Positions 52,501 through 59,575 are shown, numbered from the stretch's first letter. The stretch: 64,000 nucleotides of DNA from Arachnia rubra (GCF_019973735.1 NZ_AP024463.1:2976001-3040000), one strand, 5' to 3'. The notes: a model not told the origin generated them from the letters alone. A program made the numbers and translations.

Positions 52501-52547
52501 AGCAGACCGACGATACCTGTCTCGATGCGGCGTCGTGTGAACAGCAA
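46527..52547 (-). CDS. Giant Ig-like/fibronectin type III surface protein (FN3 of the PFNA-type cluster)
   Basis: A 2006-residue exported protein. One N-terminal helix (GIVGLLLASLTGFALVHQGV) is followed by a roughly 330-residue propeller-like part (VYGAWGGSGAYVRDCAG). About 11 Ig/cadherin-like repeats come next, with the signature PPVATDDEF, LLNDIDADGD and FTYQ-DG, then about five FN3-like domains (LTAKSDVSGTVELAWTQGD, FRIQALNRYAEG) and a cysteine-bearing C-terminal domain (CSFASCDQFHV). The start is TTG at 52547, five bases after GGGGAG and TTGAC; no ATG is available. It heads the long minus-strand cluster. Bifidobacterial FN3 binds a host cytokine; that function is not shown here. Confidence 0.85.
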   Translation of the reverse strand: MLFTRRRIETGIVGLLLASLTGFALVHQGVPATEVDLHDGGVWVTNPAEGLVGHLNYQSRTLDGGLDPASHQFDVSQEGNRVLLHDSQGSAAATITTASLLLNSRVSVGDMTVVQGDDTVLIADTAGGKVWATTLEDFASFNTASATPVAEDLQQPRVTAGRGGVGFIVDAAGAVTRVTSRDHHFTTEDAGRLDGGITSDTQLTVAGDEIVAVGAGRVRTTGRSIDVPQADGTARAQLPSRTGGQVSIATPSALITVPLGGGSPKTTDVPQGEPAAPADVAGCVYGAWGGSGAYVRDCAGDGDDLNAVNDTLAAAKTPVFRTNRDIVVINDAAGNVYLPNEGMKIVSNWELVRSQVQEQKKETEEESDDEVRHEQSVENQDQVPPVATDDEFGARPGTSTSLPVLLNDIDADGDVLTVKLGDIPEGVQVTSGRNGRSAQIFLPPGQTAPVTFTYQAFDGQDLSNTATVTVTPRSAGENSPPEKKRDSTVSMSEQASVEYSALPDWVDPDGDPLYLVNAVGDDGMQVTFRQDGYLSLRDNGTGGPGARKVQLTVSDGKQEASGELQVQVASGATNLPPIANADHYVVNLGEEVVLRPLSNDSDPNGEPLQLSELGQPASDETLQPDFEQATALFSSTRAGTHEITYKVSDGPNTAESRIRIDVLDPATASKTPSAENDLALLPESSSTVVNVLENDSDPAGGVLAVRSLSMGNCTGLNAEVIDHSSLRLSAPAGLQESCSFTYSVSNGAETASATVLVLPQPPKATNQPPVAVDDQATVRAGDIVTIPVLDNDYSPTDLDLSVAPDVEVRDPDIGQAFVSGNLVRFKAGQTPGAVNLVYTTTDAAGNRASAKISVTVRGLDAGNQKPNPVPVTARVFSDSEVDIAVPLDGVDPDGDSVELIEGGSTGPTLGRAQVKGGYLTYKAPRGASGTDTFTYQVRDRFGDIGEGKIRVGVIPPPDSNQLPVAVPDQIKVRPGQRFDLPVTKNDVDPDGDTISIVNGSARSLGSWQTDLEVVGQDVRVVAPEKEGSYQLSYDITDKGGAPVTGYATVLVDQNAPLLPPVAADDRVPMADVFRNREVEVPVLENDEDPDGARDDLTVSVAEPARVTGGGNVVVPVAEDPQVVLYTIRDKDGNTAQAAIFVPGTRHLPPTLDPDQLPAQAKSGETLQIDLSKYVLTRPDHVAKVTSADSVTAASGAWTGGPDQGLKVVSDTMIEFTPDPSFNGPTSVTFGVYDGADPDDPNGLRATLTLPIEVISSGATPPVLRPTPVEVAPGEAPIDVALKDMVDDPDEGDNERMTYQLLSAPTDQFDVTVTGQQMQVSAKSGVPTGTSGTAVVQVHDGSTDPLQMSIPLSVVTSTRPLITTTELTEPDGRVGQSKTFDLAQAITNPFADQGGQVTILDPQVTQGTATVAASGMELTATPGAVGSVVVTYVAQDATGDASRQVTGQVSITVKDKPQPPSNLTAKSDVSGTVELAWTQGDLNGGALQSFVVNWNGGSQNCPAVTNCRVTGLQNNVDYSFTVSAVTEAGTSDPSAPATARPDAKPNQPAVPTTKFGDRVIDLSWPATTVPDGGSPVTQYKIQVSPGINGQTEFTTADTAWQATGLSNGTAYRFRIQALNRYAEGNVARESEYLWSDYSAPEIPAGAPTGQGAPTVNKNKASGAAPSATVSWGAPGDANGDRSFVYELRESGSGEVKYSGPATSTTVTMSVSSEDKTFQVRSSNKSGLWSDWSSASNAVRAFQPPGAPTGFSLTPTGVSNQVRFSFSGADGKGARAGEIRYRWSAGGASGVVGNGETVTNGAFVNGRDVAVNLTAIATVNGETAEGDSATATVNAYAPPEAPVVSAEGTYRRVNYSWSHDPNSGGRPSTITTSTGERSSAGSGGGGGQDVDFGTQACITVTATNSEGQSASTQKCNSSWPAPKAADLHGPPLGSGEPCSFASCDQFHVRLDYWKPNSAVVCTISYNGYTSSGRLNVDQNGYFQGRFEQWFIDTRFPAGNDITSQCKQQ

Positions 52548-52631
52548 GTCAACTCCCCCGTAACAGTTATCGTCTGGTCGGATCAGTTCGGAATCATAAC
52601 CTCTGGGGCAGCGGGCAGCAGCGTCACGACC

Positions 52632-52694
52632 ATGGGGCGGGGACCCCATGAGCCACCCCAACCCACTATCTGCCGTAGTGGAAACAGGTTGGGG
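52632..52694. promoter_or_regulatory. Two palindromes upstream of the PFNA/type VII-like cluster
   Basis: CATGGGG (52632-52638) and CCCCATG (52644-52650) form one palindrome. CCCCAACC (52656-52663) and GGTTGGGG (52687-52694) form a second, which encloses CACTA-TCTGCCG-TAGTG. They lie in the 194-base gap between menB and the giant surface-protein gene on the same strand, where I see no gene. They could be repressor sites or a terminator/attenuator for the cluster. There is no T run. Confidence 0.4.
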
Positions 52695-52741
52695 ATGCCT
52701 GCGCGGTGTCCTCTGCCTCAGTATCAGGAGTAGCAGTGGCT

Positions 52742-53638
52742 TCAGTAGTAGTAGGGGAAATCCGACCAGTCGGGGGCGCGGTGCTGCAGGAACGCGTCGC
52801 GGCCCTCTACCGCCTCGTCGGTCATGTAGGCCAGGCGGGTCGCCTCGCCGAGCAGCACCTGCTGGCCGACCAAGCCGTCGTCGACCAGGTTGAAGGAGTA
52901 TTTCAGCATCCGCTGCGCCGTCGGGGACTTCGCGCAGATCTTCGCCGCCCACTCCAGGCCTGTCTCCTCCAGGTCGGCGTGGGGCACCACCTTGTTGACC
53001 ATGCCCATCTCACGGGCCTCCTGGGCGTCGTGGACGTCGCCGAGGAAGAAGATCTGGCGCGCGAACTTCTGCCCCACCTGGCGGGCCAGGTAGGCCGACC
53101 CGAAACCGCCGTCGAACGATCCGACGTCAGCGTCGGTCTGCTTGAAGCGGGCGTGCTCGGCGGAGGCGATGCTCAGGTCGGCGACGACGTGGAGGGAGTG
53201 GCCACCACCCGCGGCCCAGCCGTTGACGAGCGCGATCACGACCTTCGGCATGAATCGGATGAGGCGCTGCGCCTCCAGGATGTGCAGGCGGGCGAGCCGG
53301 GCTTTGTCGACGGTGCCTGCGGACTCGCCGTCGGCGTACTGGTAGCCGGCCCGGCCGCGGATGCGCTGGTCGCCGCCGGAGCAGAATGCCCAGCCGCCGT
53401 CCTTGGGGCTCGGGCCGTTGCCGGTGAGCAGCACGCACCCGACGTCGGAGCTGGTGCGGGCGTGGTCGAGGGCGGCGATCAGCTCGTCGACGGTGTGCGG
53501 CCGGAAGGCGTTGCGCACCTCGGGCCGGTTGAACGCGATCCGCACGGCAGCGACGTCGCGGGCGCGGTGGTAGGTGATGTCGGTGAAACCGAAGCCGGGG
53601 ACCTCGTCCCACCGCTCAGGCCTGAACGGATTGGTCAT
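52742..53638 (-). CDS. menB: 1,4-dihydroxy-2-naphthoyl-CoA synthase
   Basis: A 298-residue crotonase-fold enzyme of menaquinone synthesis that closes the second ring of the naphthoquinone. Marks: ITYHRARDVAAVRIAFNRPE, GGWAFCSGGDQRIRGRAGYQ, VNGWAAGGGHSLHVVADLSI, QTDADVGSFDGGFGSAYLAR, and the C-terminal RMLKYSFNLVDDGLVGQQ. The ATG at 53638 gives the expected N-terminus (MTNPFRPERWDEVPGF). No other men gene is next to it here. It precedes the giant gene on the same strand but is separated by about 190 bases. Confidence 0.96.
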   Translation of the reverse strand: MTNPFRPERWDEVPGFGFTDITYHRARDVAAVRIAFNRPEVRNAFRPHTVDELIAALDHARTSSDVGCVLLTGNGPSPKDGGWAFCSGGDQRIRGRAGYQYADGESAGTVDKARLARLHILEAQRLIRFMPKVVIALVNGWAAGGGHSLHVVADLSIASAEHARFKQTDADVGSFDGGFGSAYLARQVGQKFARQIFFLGDVHDAQEAREMGMVNKVVPHADLEETGLEWAAKICAKSPTAQRMLKYSFNLVDDGLVGQQVLLGEATRLAYMTDEAVEGRDAFLQHRAPDWSDFPYYY

Positions 53639-53700
53639 GGCCCACCAGCCTAGTGGGAGCCGCCCTGTCTGGAGGAGGTGCCGTCCTGCCGGTCTCAGTC

Positions 53701-54432
53701 TCAGAGATAGGGGCGTTCCAGGGCGCGGCGGGCCCGGTCGGGAAGGTTCGTGAAGATGGCGTCGACCCCCAGGGCCGCGAGGGCCCGGATGTCCTCGTTC
53801 TTGTCGACCGTCCACACGTTCACCCCGATCCCGGCCTCGTGGCACAGCCACATGTAGTTCGGCTGCTGGAGCGCGTAGAAGTGCGGGTGCAGGTAGCGGG
53901 CGCCGAAGAGATGGGCGTACTTCCACGGGTCGTAGAGGCCGTCGGAGTACAGCAGGGCCAGGTTCTCCGCCGGGACGGCGTCGCGCAGGTTCGCCAGGGA
54001 GAAGTGGTTGAAGGAGGAGAACAGCACCCGGTCGAGCAGCCCCGCCTCCTGGACGATGTCGAGGGCCTCGCTCTCCATGCCGGGGTAGAGCTCGACGGAG
54101 TTCTTCAACTCGATGTTGATGCGCAGCCCGGTGGGGCCGAGCAGGTCGAGGGCCTCCCGCAGTGTCGGGATCTGCACCTTGCGGTGCCCGACGAAGCCGT
54201 TGCTGAAGTTGCACAGCCGCAGCTGCTCCAGCGTCAGGTCCACCACCCTCCCGAACCCGTTCGAGGTGCGGTTGATGGTCTCGTCGTGAATGACGACGAG
54301 CTGCCCGTCGCTGGTGCGCTGGACGTCGAACTCGACGCCGTCCGCCCCCATCTCGATGGCCTGCTCGAAAGCCGGAATGGTGTTCTCAGGAGCGTAAGCC
54401 GATGCTCCGCGGTGAGCCCAGATCGCTGTCAT
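53701..54432 (-). CDS. Glycerophosphodiester phosphodiesterase
   Basis: A 243-residue GDPD-family TIM-barrel enzyme that hydrolyses glycerophosphodiesters to glycerol-3-phosphate. Catalytic marks: WAHRGASAYAPENTIPAFEQ (HRG and glutamate), GADGVEFDVQRTSDGQLVVI, HDETINRTSNG, INIELKNSVELYPG and VWTVDKNEDIRALAALGVDA. AAGGAGGAGGC just before the ATG at 54432 sets the start. No signal peptide is seen, so it is cytoplasmic. It stands between menB and the broken two-component genes, on the same strand as both. Confidence 0.94.
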   Translation of the reverse strand: MTAIWAHRGASAYAPENTIPAFEQAIEMGADGVEFDVQRTSDGQLVVIHDETINRTSNGFGRVVDLTLEQLRLCNFSNGFVGHRKVQIPTLREALDLLGPTGLRINIELKNSVELYPGMESEALDIVQEAGLLDRVLFSSFNHFSLANLRDAVPAENLALLYSDGLYDPWKYAHLFGARYLHPHFYALQQPNYMWLCHEAGIGVNVWTVDKNEDIRALAALGVDAIFTNLPDRARRALERPYL

Positions 54433-54484
54433 GCCTCCTCCTTGGCTGCAATGGTAATACCAATGTTCAGCGGAGGCCGGCTGT

Positions 54485-54781
54485 TCAGCGAAGGTCGGCA
54501 TCACGGGCGAGGATCACCAAACCCACCCGGTCGCGGCGGCCGAGCTTGGTCAGCAGCCGGCTGATGTAGGTTTTCACGCTCGACGGGGCCAGGTGCTGGG
54601 TTTCGGCAATCTCGGCGTTCGTCAAGCCCCGTCCGACGGCGACCAGCACCTCCAGCTCTCGTTCGCTGAGCCGCCTCAGAAGCGCCCTGGCCGCTGCCTG
54701 GCGTTCGTCCAGCCGGGGTTGCGGCTGCTGGTTCAGGACGCTGCGAGCCAGGAGTTCGCGGGTGATACGCGGGGCCAGCAC
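54485..54781 (-). pseudogene. LuxR-type response regulator remnant (DNA-binding domain only)
   Basis: About 98 residues with a NarL/LuxR helix-turn-helix: LAPRITRELLARS (the usual linker after a receiver domain), LSERELEVLVAVGRGLTNAE, IAETQHLAPSSVKTYISRLL. The receiver domain is missing. The frame is continuous with the end of the histidine kinase gene upstream, so a deletion fused kinase C-terminus to regulator C-terminus at about GPAGDQWVLAPRI. A GTG at 54781 could start it alone, but a phosphorylation-controlled regulator is lost. It once probably controlled the ABC-2 transporter genes upstream on the same strand. Confidence 0.65.
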
Positions 54782-55898
54782 CCACTGGTCGCCGGCAGGA
54801 CCTGCGTAAAACTCACCGCCCGCCTCGGCGATGCGGCGCGCTATGCCGGCCAGGCCCCGGCCACCCCCGGAGGGCGGCGCCGCGGTGGGGGGGCAGACCA
54901 CTGGCCACCCGCACCTCGGCTCCCCCCGCCGCCGCGGGAGTGACGGCGACCAGGATCTGGGAGTCGTCGGCGTAGCGCAGCGCATTGGTCAGGGCCTCCC
55001 GCACCACCGGCACCACGAGGGAATGCGCGACCTCAGGGGCGGGCCCCGCGACGACCCGGACCCTCCGGCCCGCAGCCCGGACCCGCGCGACCAGCCCGGC
55101 AACCGTGTCGTCGCCGTCGTTGCTGACCGGGGTGTCGCTGTTCAGCTGGGCAACCACGCCGCGGGTGCGGTCCAACCCCACCTGGGCGGCCTCTTGCAGC
55201 ATGACGAGGGCCTCGCGGGCGGCGGCGGGGTCGTCATCGAAGGTCGCCAGCGCGCCCCGCGACAGGCTGATGACGGCGGTCAGGGCATGCCCGACGGTGT
55301 CGTGGAGATCGGTCGCGATGGACATCCGGGCCTGGGCCTGACGCTGGGAGGCATCAGCGCGCAGGTCGTGGTCGCGGGCCTGTAACCGGTCGTACCGCCA
55401 CCTGATCAATAGCCCAGCGGATGCCCCGGCCAGCAGCATGAAGGCCATGGAGAAATAGCCTCCACTGACCCGGCCCCCAGGCGCCGCGAGCCAGCTCCCG
55501 GCCAGCACCGCCGCCTGCAGCAGCACGGTGGCCACCACCGCCGCGGGGAGACGGCCGGCCCGCACGATGCTGTACTGCACCATGACCGCCGGGACCATGA
55601 CGAGAAAAGCACCAGTCAGCACCGCCTCGGCGAGCGCAGCGACGATCACCAGCCCCACCGCGGCCTCCGGGTACCGGCGTCGCAGAGCCACCGCCACTAG
55701 CCCGGCGGCCGCGCAGATGATCTCCCACGGCAGCAACCCCAGGGAGAGGTGCTGGGTCAGCGGCAGCCGCCAGACCATGACCGTCAGGTACAGCGCTACG
55801 AACCCGCACCAGAAGCCGTCGACCAGGCGGGGATTGTGCTCCCAGCCCTCGATCCGGGCCTCGAAAGGAGTGCGCCGCGTCCGGATGTCGCTGCTCAC
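54782..55898 (-). pseudogene. NarL-type sensor histidine kinase, frameshifted and fused
   Basis: A HisKA_3-type kinase. Five or so membrane helices fill residues 35-175, then the H-box ATDLHDTVGHALTAVISLSR, and the N-box VVPVVREALTNALRYADDSQ. The G-box GGGRGLAGIARRIAEAGGEF lies in the next frame, because a run of seven G on the plus strand (54887-54893) shifts it; six would join the frames. After the G-box the sequence passes straight into the end of its cognate regulator, so the last part is deleted too. The GTG start at 55898 lies one base after the permease gene stop. Confidence 0.7.
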
Positions 55899-55899
55899 C

Positions 55900-56688
55900 T
55901 CACGCCTCCATTCGTGCCGCACGCCGCCTGGCAACACCATAGAGTGCGATCACCCATGCCAGCCCGATCCCGGCCCAGCCCGCCATGTCTAAGAAGGAGA
56001 AGAGCTCGTCGCCACCCTTCGCCACCATCGCATTCACCGGCAACGCGAACGGCATGAGCCAGGAGAGCCCCGGAACCACAACCCGGATCGCCATGGCCAG
56101 GATCGACCCCAGCAGTCCGGCGGCCGCTAGCCCTGAGAATTCACGAATCCACAGCCCAGCCGCGGTGATGACAGATCCGACGGCCCAGTAGCAGGGCACC
56201 GACGCCAGGGGGCGACCCACGATCACCGCGAGTCCACCGTCCGCGAGCAGGTCCTGTCCGAAGCCCATCACCACGATGGCTCCGATGATCATGCTGGAAA
56301 ACACCAGCGCCGTGACCGCGGCACGCTCCAGGTTGCGCAGAACCTGGGCACGTAACAGCACCCCGGCTCGGTCCAGCGACCGGGCACGCTGCCAGCTGCG
56401 GGCTTTCTGCGCGCGGGCTGCGTCGACGGCCGCGAACATCGCCAGCCCCGCGGGCAGGAAAACCATGGCGGGCAGCTGGACGCCGTTGATCAGCACGGCC
56501 TGCCAGGTCGTTTGCTGTTCGGCATAGATCTCCTGGTTGTACTGGTAGTTCCAGCACCCGGACAGTGCGCCCAGGAGGCCGAACAGGGCAGCGGTGGCGG
56601 CCACGGGCAGCAGGGAGATCTTGCGGCGTTCCCACTGCCAGGCACGCATGGTCAGGTGACGGGGCCGGGTGATGGTTGCTTGAGTCAT
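55900..56688 (-). CDS. ABC-2 type transporter permease
   Basis: A 262-residue membrane protein with six helices. It starts with a basic N-terminus (HLTMRAWQWERRKISLLPVA), then LFGLLGALSGCWNYQ, GVQLPAMVFLPAGLAMFAAV, ALVFSSMIIGAIVVMGFGQD, a fifth helix near LAAAGLLGSILAMAIRVVV and a final one before VARRRAARMEA. It overlaps the second permease gene by four bases, and ATPase-permease-permease are in one operon, as in lantibiotic-immunity (LanFEG) type ABC-2 exporters. The broken two-component genes follow. Substrate unknown; a role in resistance to membrane-active peptides is plausible only by analogy. Confidence 0.82.
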   Translation of the reverse strand: MTQATITRPRHLTMRAWQWERRKISLLPVAATAALFGLLGALSGCWNYQYNQEIYAEQQTTWQAVLINGVQLPAMVFLPAGLAMFAAVDAARAQKARSWQRARSLDRAGVLLRAQVLRNLERAAVTALVFSSMIIGAIVVMGFGQDLLADGGLAVIVGRPLASVPCYWAVGSVITAAGLWIREFSGLAAAGLLGSILAMAIRVVVPGLSWLMPFALPVNAMVAKGGDELFSFLDMAGWAGIGLAWVIALYGVARRRAARMEA

Positions 56689-57476
56689 GAGAGTTCCTTG
56701 GGTTTGGTGACGAACCAGATGGCGGCGGCGGTCCAGGCCGCGGCCAGGACGATCAGGGCTATGACGTCGAAGACGCCGGTCGGGGTGGTCAGCAGCTGCA
56801 GGGCGGCGGCTGCGGTCCCGGTGGAGTAGGCGGTGGCGGGCTCCAGCGGGGAGGCACCGACGGTCAGGCTCCAGGGCGTCAGCCACCCGGCCTCGGGGAT
56901 GCGCAGCGGTTCAAGTGCCGTTGTCAGGAATGCCCCGGCCACGCTGACGATCAGCCCGATGGGACGGTCGGGGAATCGCATGGCCAGCGCCAGCTGCACG
57001 GCAGCGACGGCGACGGACCCCAGCAGGAGCACGGCCAGGCAGCGGGCCGCCGTCGCGGGCAGTTCCGGACTGGACGGCATCCCGGTGGCGACGCCGAAAC
57101 CAACCACGACCGCGACGAGCAGCACACAGCACAGGGCTGCTAGGGCATTCAGGATCAGCAGCTTCGCCACGAACCGCTGCCGTAGCGACTGGCCCAGCGC
57201 GTCGAAGACCTGCCCCATGCGCTCCTGATGGTCGACGGCAGCCAGCCGGGCTGCGATCACGGCGACAAAGAGCGGGGAGAACACCCAAGACATGACCATC
57301 CCGTCGAGCAGGGCGAAGTCGGTCGCGGCGAACTGCCCGCTCTTGGCTGCCCGGGCCCGGACCAGGAAGAGCGTCCACACGATCCACAGTCCCAGGATGC
57401 CGGCGGTGAACAGGATGATCCGGCCCCGCCGCTGCTTGCGCAATTCAAGTTTCAGGGGAAGTGCTGCTGCGCTCAT
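56685..57476 (-). CDS. ABC-2 type transporter permease
   Basis: A 263-residue membrane protein with about six helices (RIILFTAGILGLWIVWTLFL, MVMSWVFSPLFVAVIAARLA, NALAALCCVLLVAVVVGFGV, LLLGSVAVAAVQLALAMRFP, IGLIVSVAGAFLTTA, ALIVLAAAWTAAAIWFV). The motif VDHQERMGQVFDALGQSLRQ on the cytoplasmic side after helix 2 is typical of ABC-2 permeases coupled to a bacitracin/lantibiotic-type ATPase. Its ATG overlaps the ATPase gene stop by one base, and its stop overlaps the next permease gene by four. It forms the membrane channel with that protein. Confidence 0.82.
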   Translation of the reverse strand: MSAAALPLKLELRKQRRGRIILFTAGILGLWIVWTLFLVRARAAKSGQFAATDFALLDGMVMSWVFSPLFVAVIAARLAAVDHQERMGQVFDALGQSLRQRFVAKLLILNALAALCCVLLVAVVVGFGVATGMPSSPELPATAARCLAVLLLGSVAVAAVQLALAMRFPDRPIGLIVSVAGAFLTTALEPLRIPEAGWLTPWSLTVGASPLEPATAYSTGTAAAALQLLTTPTGVFDVIALIVLAAAWTAAAIWFVTKPKELS

Positions 57477-58453
57477 CAGACCATCACCTGCTCCCGGTGG
57501 GAGGTGTCCTGGAGGCGCAGGCCCACGGGGACGGTTGCGGCGGCCGGGACAGCCGTCTCAGTCAGGGACAGGAAGATCTGCTCCAGCGACCGCCTACGAT
57601 GCTCGACGCGAGTGACCTGATGTCCCGCACGTGCCAGCGCTGCGACGCCGTCGGCCACGACCGGGTCGGGCAGGTGGCTGGAGATCAGCTCGCCTCTCTC
57701 GACCCGGGTGCGGATGCCACGCTGAGCCAGGACGCCGGCGGCGCCGGACAGGTCGGAGGTGCGGAACACCATGCGTCCCTCATCACGGAGCCGCGAAAGG
57801 GGACCCTGATAGCGCAGCACACCATCCTTGATGATGCCTACGTCGTCGGCCATCTGCTCGATCTCGCTCAGGATGTGGCTTGAGACCAGCACGGTGATGC
57901 CGTGCTCGCGGGTCAGGCGGACGATCAGGTTCCGGATCTCGACGACTCCCGCCGGGTCGAGTCCGTTGGTGGGCTCGTCGAGCAGCAGCAGGCGCGGCCC
58001 ACCGACCAGCGCGATCGCGATGCCGAGCCGCTGCTTCATACCCAGCGAGTACTGGCCGGCGCGGCGGTCGGCGGCGTGAGCGAGGTCCACGGTCTCCAGG
58101 ACCCATTGGACGGCGCTCGCGGGTGCGCCGAGATAGTCAGCGACGAGAGAGACGTTCTCCCGGCCAGTCAGGCGGGGAACGAAGGCGGGGCCCTCGATGA
58201 GGGAACCGATGCGCGGCAGGATCTCCGATGCGTTGTGGATGAGGTCGCGGCCGAGGATCTCGATGCTGCCTGCGGTGGGCCGGGTCAGGCCGAGTAGCAG
58301 TTTGAAGGTGGTGGACTTCCCGGCCCCGTTGGGTCCGAGGAAGCCGTAGACGCGGCCCTGCGTGACTTCAAGGCCGATTTGGTTGACGACGGTCTGGTCT
58401 CCGTAACGCTTGGTCAGCCCAAAGGTGCGGATCAACATGTTCATGCTCTTCAT
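57476..58453 (-). CDS. ABC-2 type transporter ATP-binding protein
   Basis: A 325-residue ATPase of the BcrA/LanF type. Walker A FLGPNGAGKSTTFKLLLGLT, Q-loop IGSLIEGPAFVPRLTGRENV, signature YSLGMKQRLGIAIALVGGPR, Walker B LLLLDEPTNGLDPAGVVEIR, H-loop VLVSSHILSEIEQ. The C-terminal 100 residues form the regulatory domain found in this group. The start is taken at MKSMNMLIR (58453); MNM or MLIR a few codons later is also possible, as no strong ribosome-binding site decides. It heads the operon with the two permease genes. The promoter should lie within the 210 bases before the divergent dehydrogenase gene. Confidence 0.9.
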   Translation of the reverse strand: MKSMNMLIRTFGLTKRYGDQTVVNQIGLEVTQGRVYGFLGPNGAGKSTTFKLLLGLTRPTAGSIEILGRDLIHNASEILPRIGSLIEGPAFVPRLTGRENVSLVADYLGAPASAVQWVLETVDLAHAADRRAGQYSLGMKQRLGIAIALVGGPRLLLLDEPTNGLDPAGVVEIRNLIVRLTREHGITVLVSSHILSEIEQMADDVGIIKDGVLRYQGPLSRLRDEGRMVFRTSDLSGAAGVLAQRGIRTRVERGELISSHLPDPVVADGVAALARAGHQVTRVEHRRRSLEQIFLSLTETAVPAAATVPVGLRLQDTSHREQVMV

Positions 58454-58590
58454 CGAACCGCCGTTGAATCCACGAAACAGTCCTCCACGGATGACACTTG
58501 AAAGCCACCCGCCAGCACACCAGGACAGCCGACGCTTTGCGGGGGCGGGCGCGCCCGAGGCGCCGAATATCTGTGGGTCCAGGAGACCCA

Positions 58591-58630
58591 TGTCTTTGAG
58601 CTGGGTGGTTGGTCTTTGGGCTGGGTGGTT
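58591..58630. promoter_or_regulatory. 20-bp direct repeat upstream of the dehydrogenase gene
   Basis: TGTCTTTGAGCTGGGTGGTT (58591-58610) and GGTCTTTGGGCTGGGTGGTT (58611-58630) follow each other without a gap, with 18 of 20 bases alike. They end 32 bases before the dehydrogenase start, in the divergent gap with the ABC transporter operon. Phased direct repeats of this length are typical regulator sites. Confidence 0.45.
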
Positions 58631-58662
58631 CACTGGTGGTCCCGACCGGAAGGACACCTGTC

Positions 58663-59424
58663 ATGGCACGAATTTTCATCACCGGTTCGACGGAGGGACT
58701 GGGCAGAAACGCCGCCGAGGAGCTCCTCGACGCGGGACACGACGTCGTCGTGCATGCCCGCAACCAGCAGCGCGCCGCCGCACTCGACGACCTTGTCGCC
58801 CGCGGCGCCGACCTCGTGGTCGGCGACCTCGCCCAGGCTGAAGAGGTCAAAGAGCTGGCGGAGGCGGTGAACAGCCTCGGACGGATGGACGCGGTGATCC
58901 ACAACGCGGGTGCCGCCAACAACCCGAAATCAACACACCCGGGGAACCCGAAGGCGCTGCTTCCGGTCAATGTCGTGGCCCCATACCTGCTAACCGCGCT
59001 GATTGAGCGGCCCAGCCGCCTGGTGTACCTGAGCAGCGGCATGCACCTGAGTGGGCAGCCCGGTCTCAGCGGCATCGACTGGTCGGGGGAACGCGAAACC
59101 CGCACCTACGCCGACAGCAAACTCCTGCTCACCACACTTGTCTTCCACATCGCCCGCCTGTGGCCTCACGTGCTGAGCAACGCCGTCTGCCCCGGCTGGG
59201 TGCCCACCCGCATGGGCGGACCCGCCGCCACGGACGACCTCACCCTCGGCCACAAGACCCAGACCTGGCTGGCAGTGAGCGACGATCCCGAAGCCCAGGT
59301 CAGCGGGGAATACTGGCACCACCAGCAGCGACAGGACCCCCACCCCGCCACCCGCGACCCAAAACTTCAGCAGGAACTCGCCGCCGCCCTCGCCGACCAC
59401 GCCGGAGTTCCTCTGAAACCCTGA
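58663..59424 (+). CDS. Short-chain dehydrogenase/reductase family protein
   Basis: A 253-residue SDR oxidoreductase. The cofactor loop is ITGSTEGLGRNAAEELL near the start, NAG in AVIHNAGAANN, and catalytic serine, tyrosine and lysine in YLSSGMHLSG and RTYADSKLLLTTL, with NAVCPGWVPT after it. The Y-x-x-x-K spacing is right and no residue is missing, so the enzyme should be active with NAD(P)H. GGAAGGA ahead of ATG 58663 sets the start. The substrate is unknown. It stands alone, divergent from the ABC transporter operon, and ends close to a tandem repeat array. Confidence 0.9.
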   Translation: MARIFITGSTEGLGRNAAEELLDAGHDVVVHARNQQRAAALDDLVARGADLVVGDLAQAEEVKELAEAVNSLGRMDAVIHNAGAANNPKSTHPGNPKALLPVNVVAPYLLTALIERPSRLVYLSSGMHLSGQPGLSGIDWSGERETRTYADSKLLLTTLVFHIARLWPHVLSNAVCPGWVPTRMGGPAATDDLTLGHKTQTWLAVSDDPEAQVSGEYWHHQQRQDPHPATRDPKLQQELAAALADHAGVPLKP

Positions 59425-59440
59425 GCCGACGGTTCACTGG

Positions 59441-59540
59441 CCTTCACCCGTTCCGCTGGTCCTAACCCGGTTTTGCTGACCCTAACCCGGTTTTGCTGGC
59501 CCTAACCCGGTTTTGCTGGCCTTATTGCTGTTTGCTGGCC
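59441..59540. repeat. Tandem 20-bp repeat array
   Basis: The unit CCTAACCCGGTTTTGCTGGC occurs three times almost perfectly (59461-59520), with one degenerate unit on each side (CCTTCACCCGTTCCGCTGGT; CTTATTGCTGTTTGCTGGCC). There are no spacers, so it is not a CRISPR array. It lies directly after the dehydrogenase gene, before a minus-strand toxin remnant. Confidence 0.75.
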
Positions 59541-59575
59541 TCACAGCACAGGCAAACGCAAACAAGGCCAGCAAA
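59530..59575. terminator. Hairpin after the tandem repeat
   Basis: TTTGCTGGCCT (59531-59541) and AGGCCAGCAAA (59566-59576) are perfect inverted arms about 24 bases apart; AGGCCAGCA occurs again at 59585. Between two convergent genes it could act as a bidirectional terminator, formed from the last repeat unit and inverted copies of it. Confidence 0.4.

Noticed and set aside
50625..52733. 702-codon plus-strand open frame opposite the giant surface protein
   Set aside because: Antisense shadow of a repetitive gene; the product is Gly/Val/Asp-rich without domains, whereas the minus frame has clear Ig-like repeats.
46527..52952. Upstream extension of the giant surface protein to 52952
   Set aside because: The added 135 residues are Arg/Pro-rich and lie opposite or inside menB's end; the TTG behind GGGGAG with a following signal helix is the better start.
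59441..59540. Possible CRISPR array
   Set aside because: Units follow each other without spacers and no cas gene is near.
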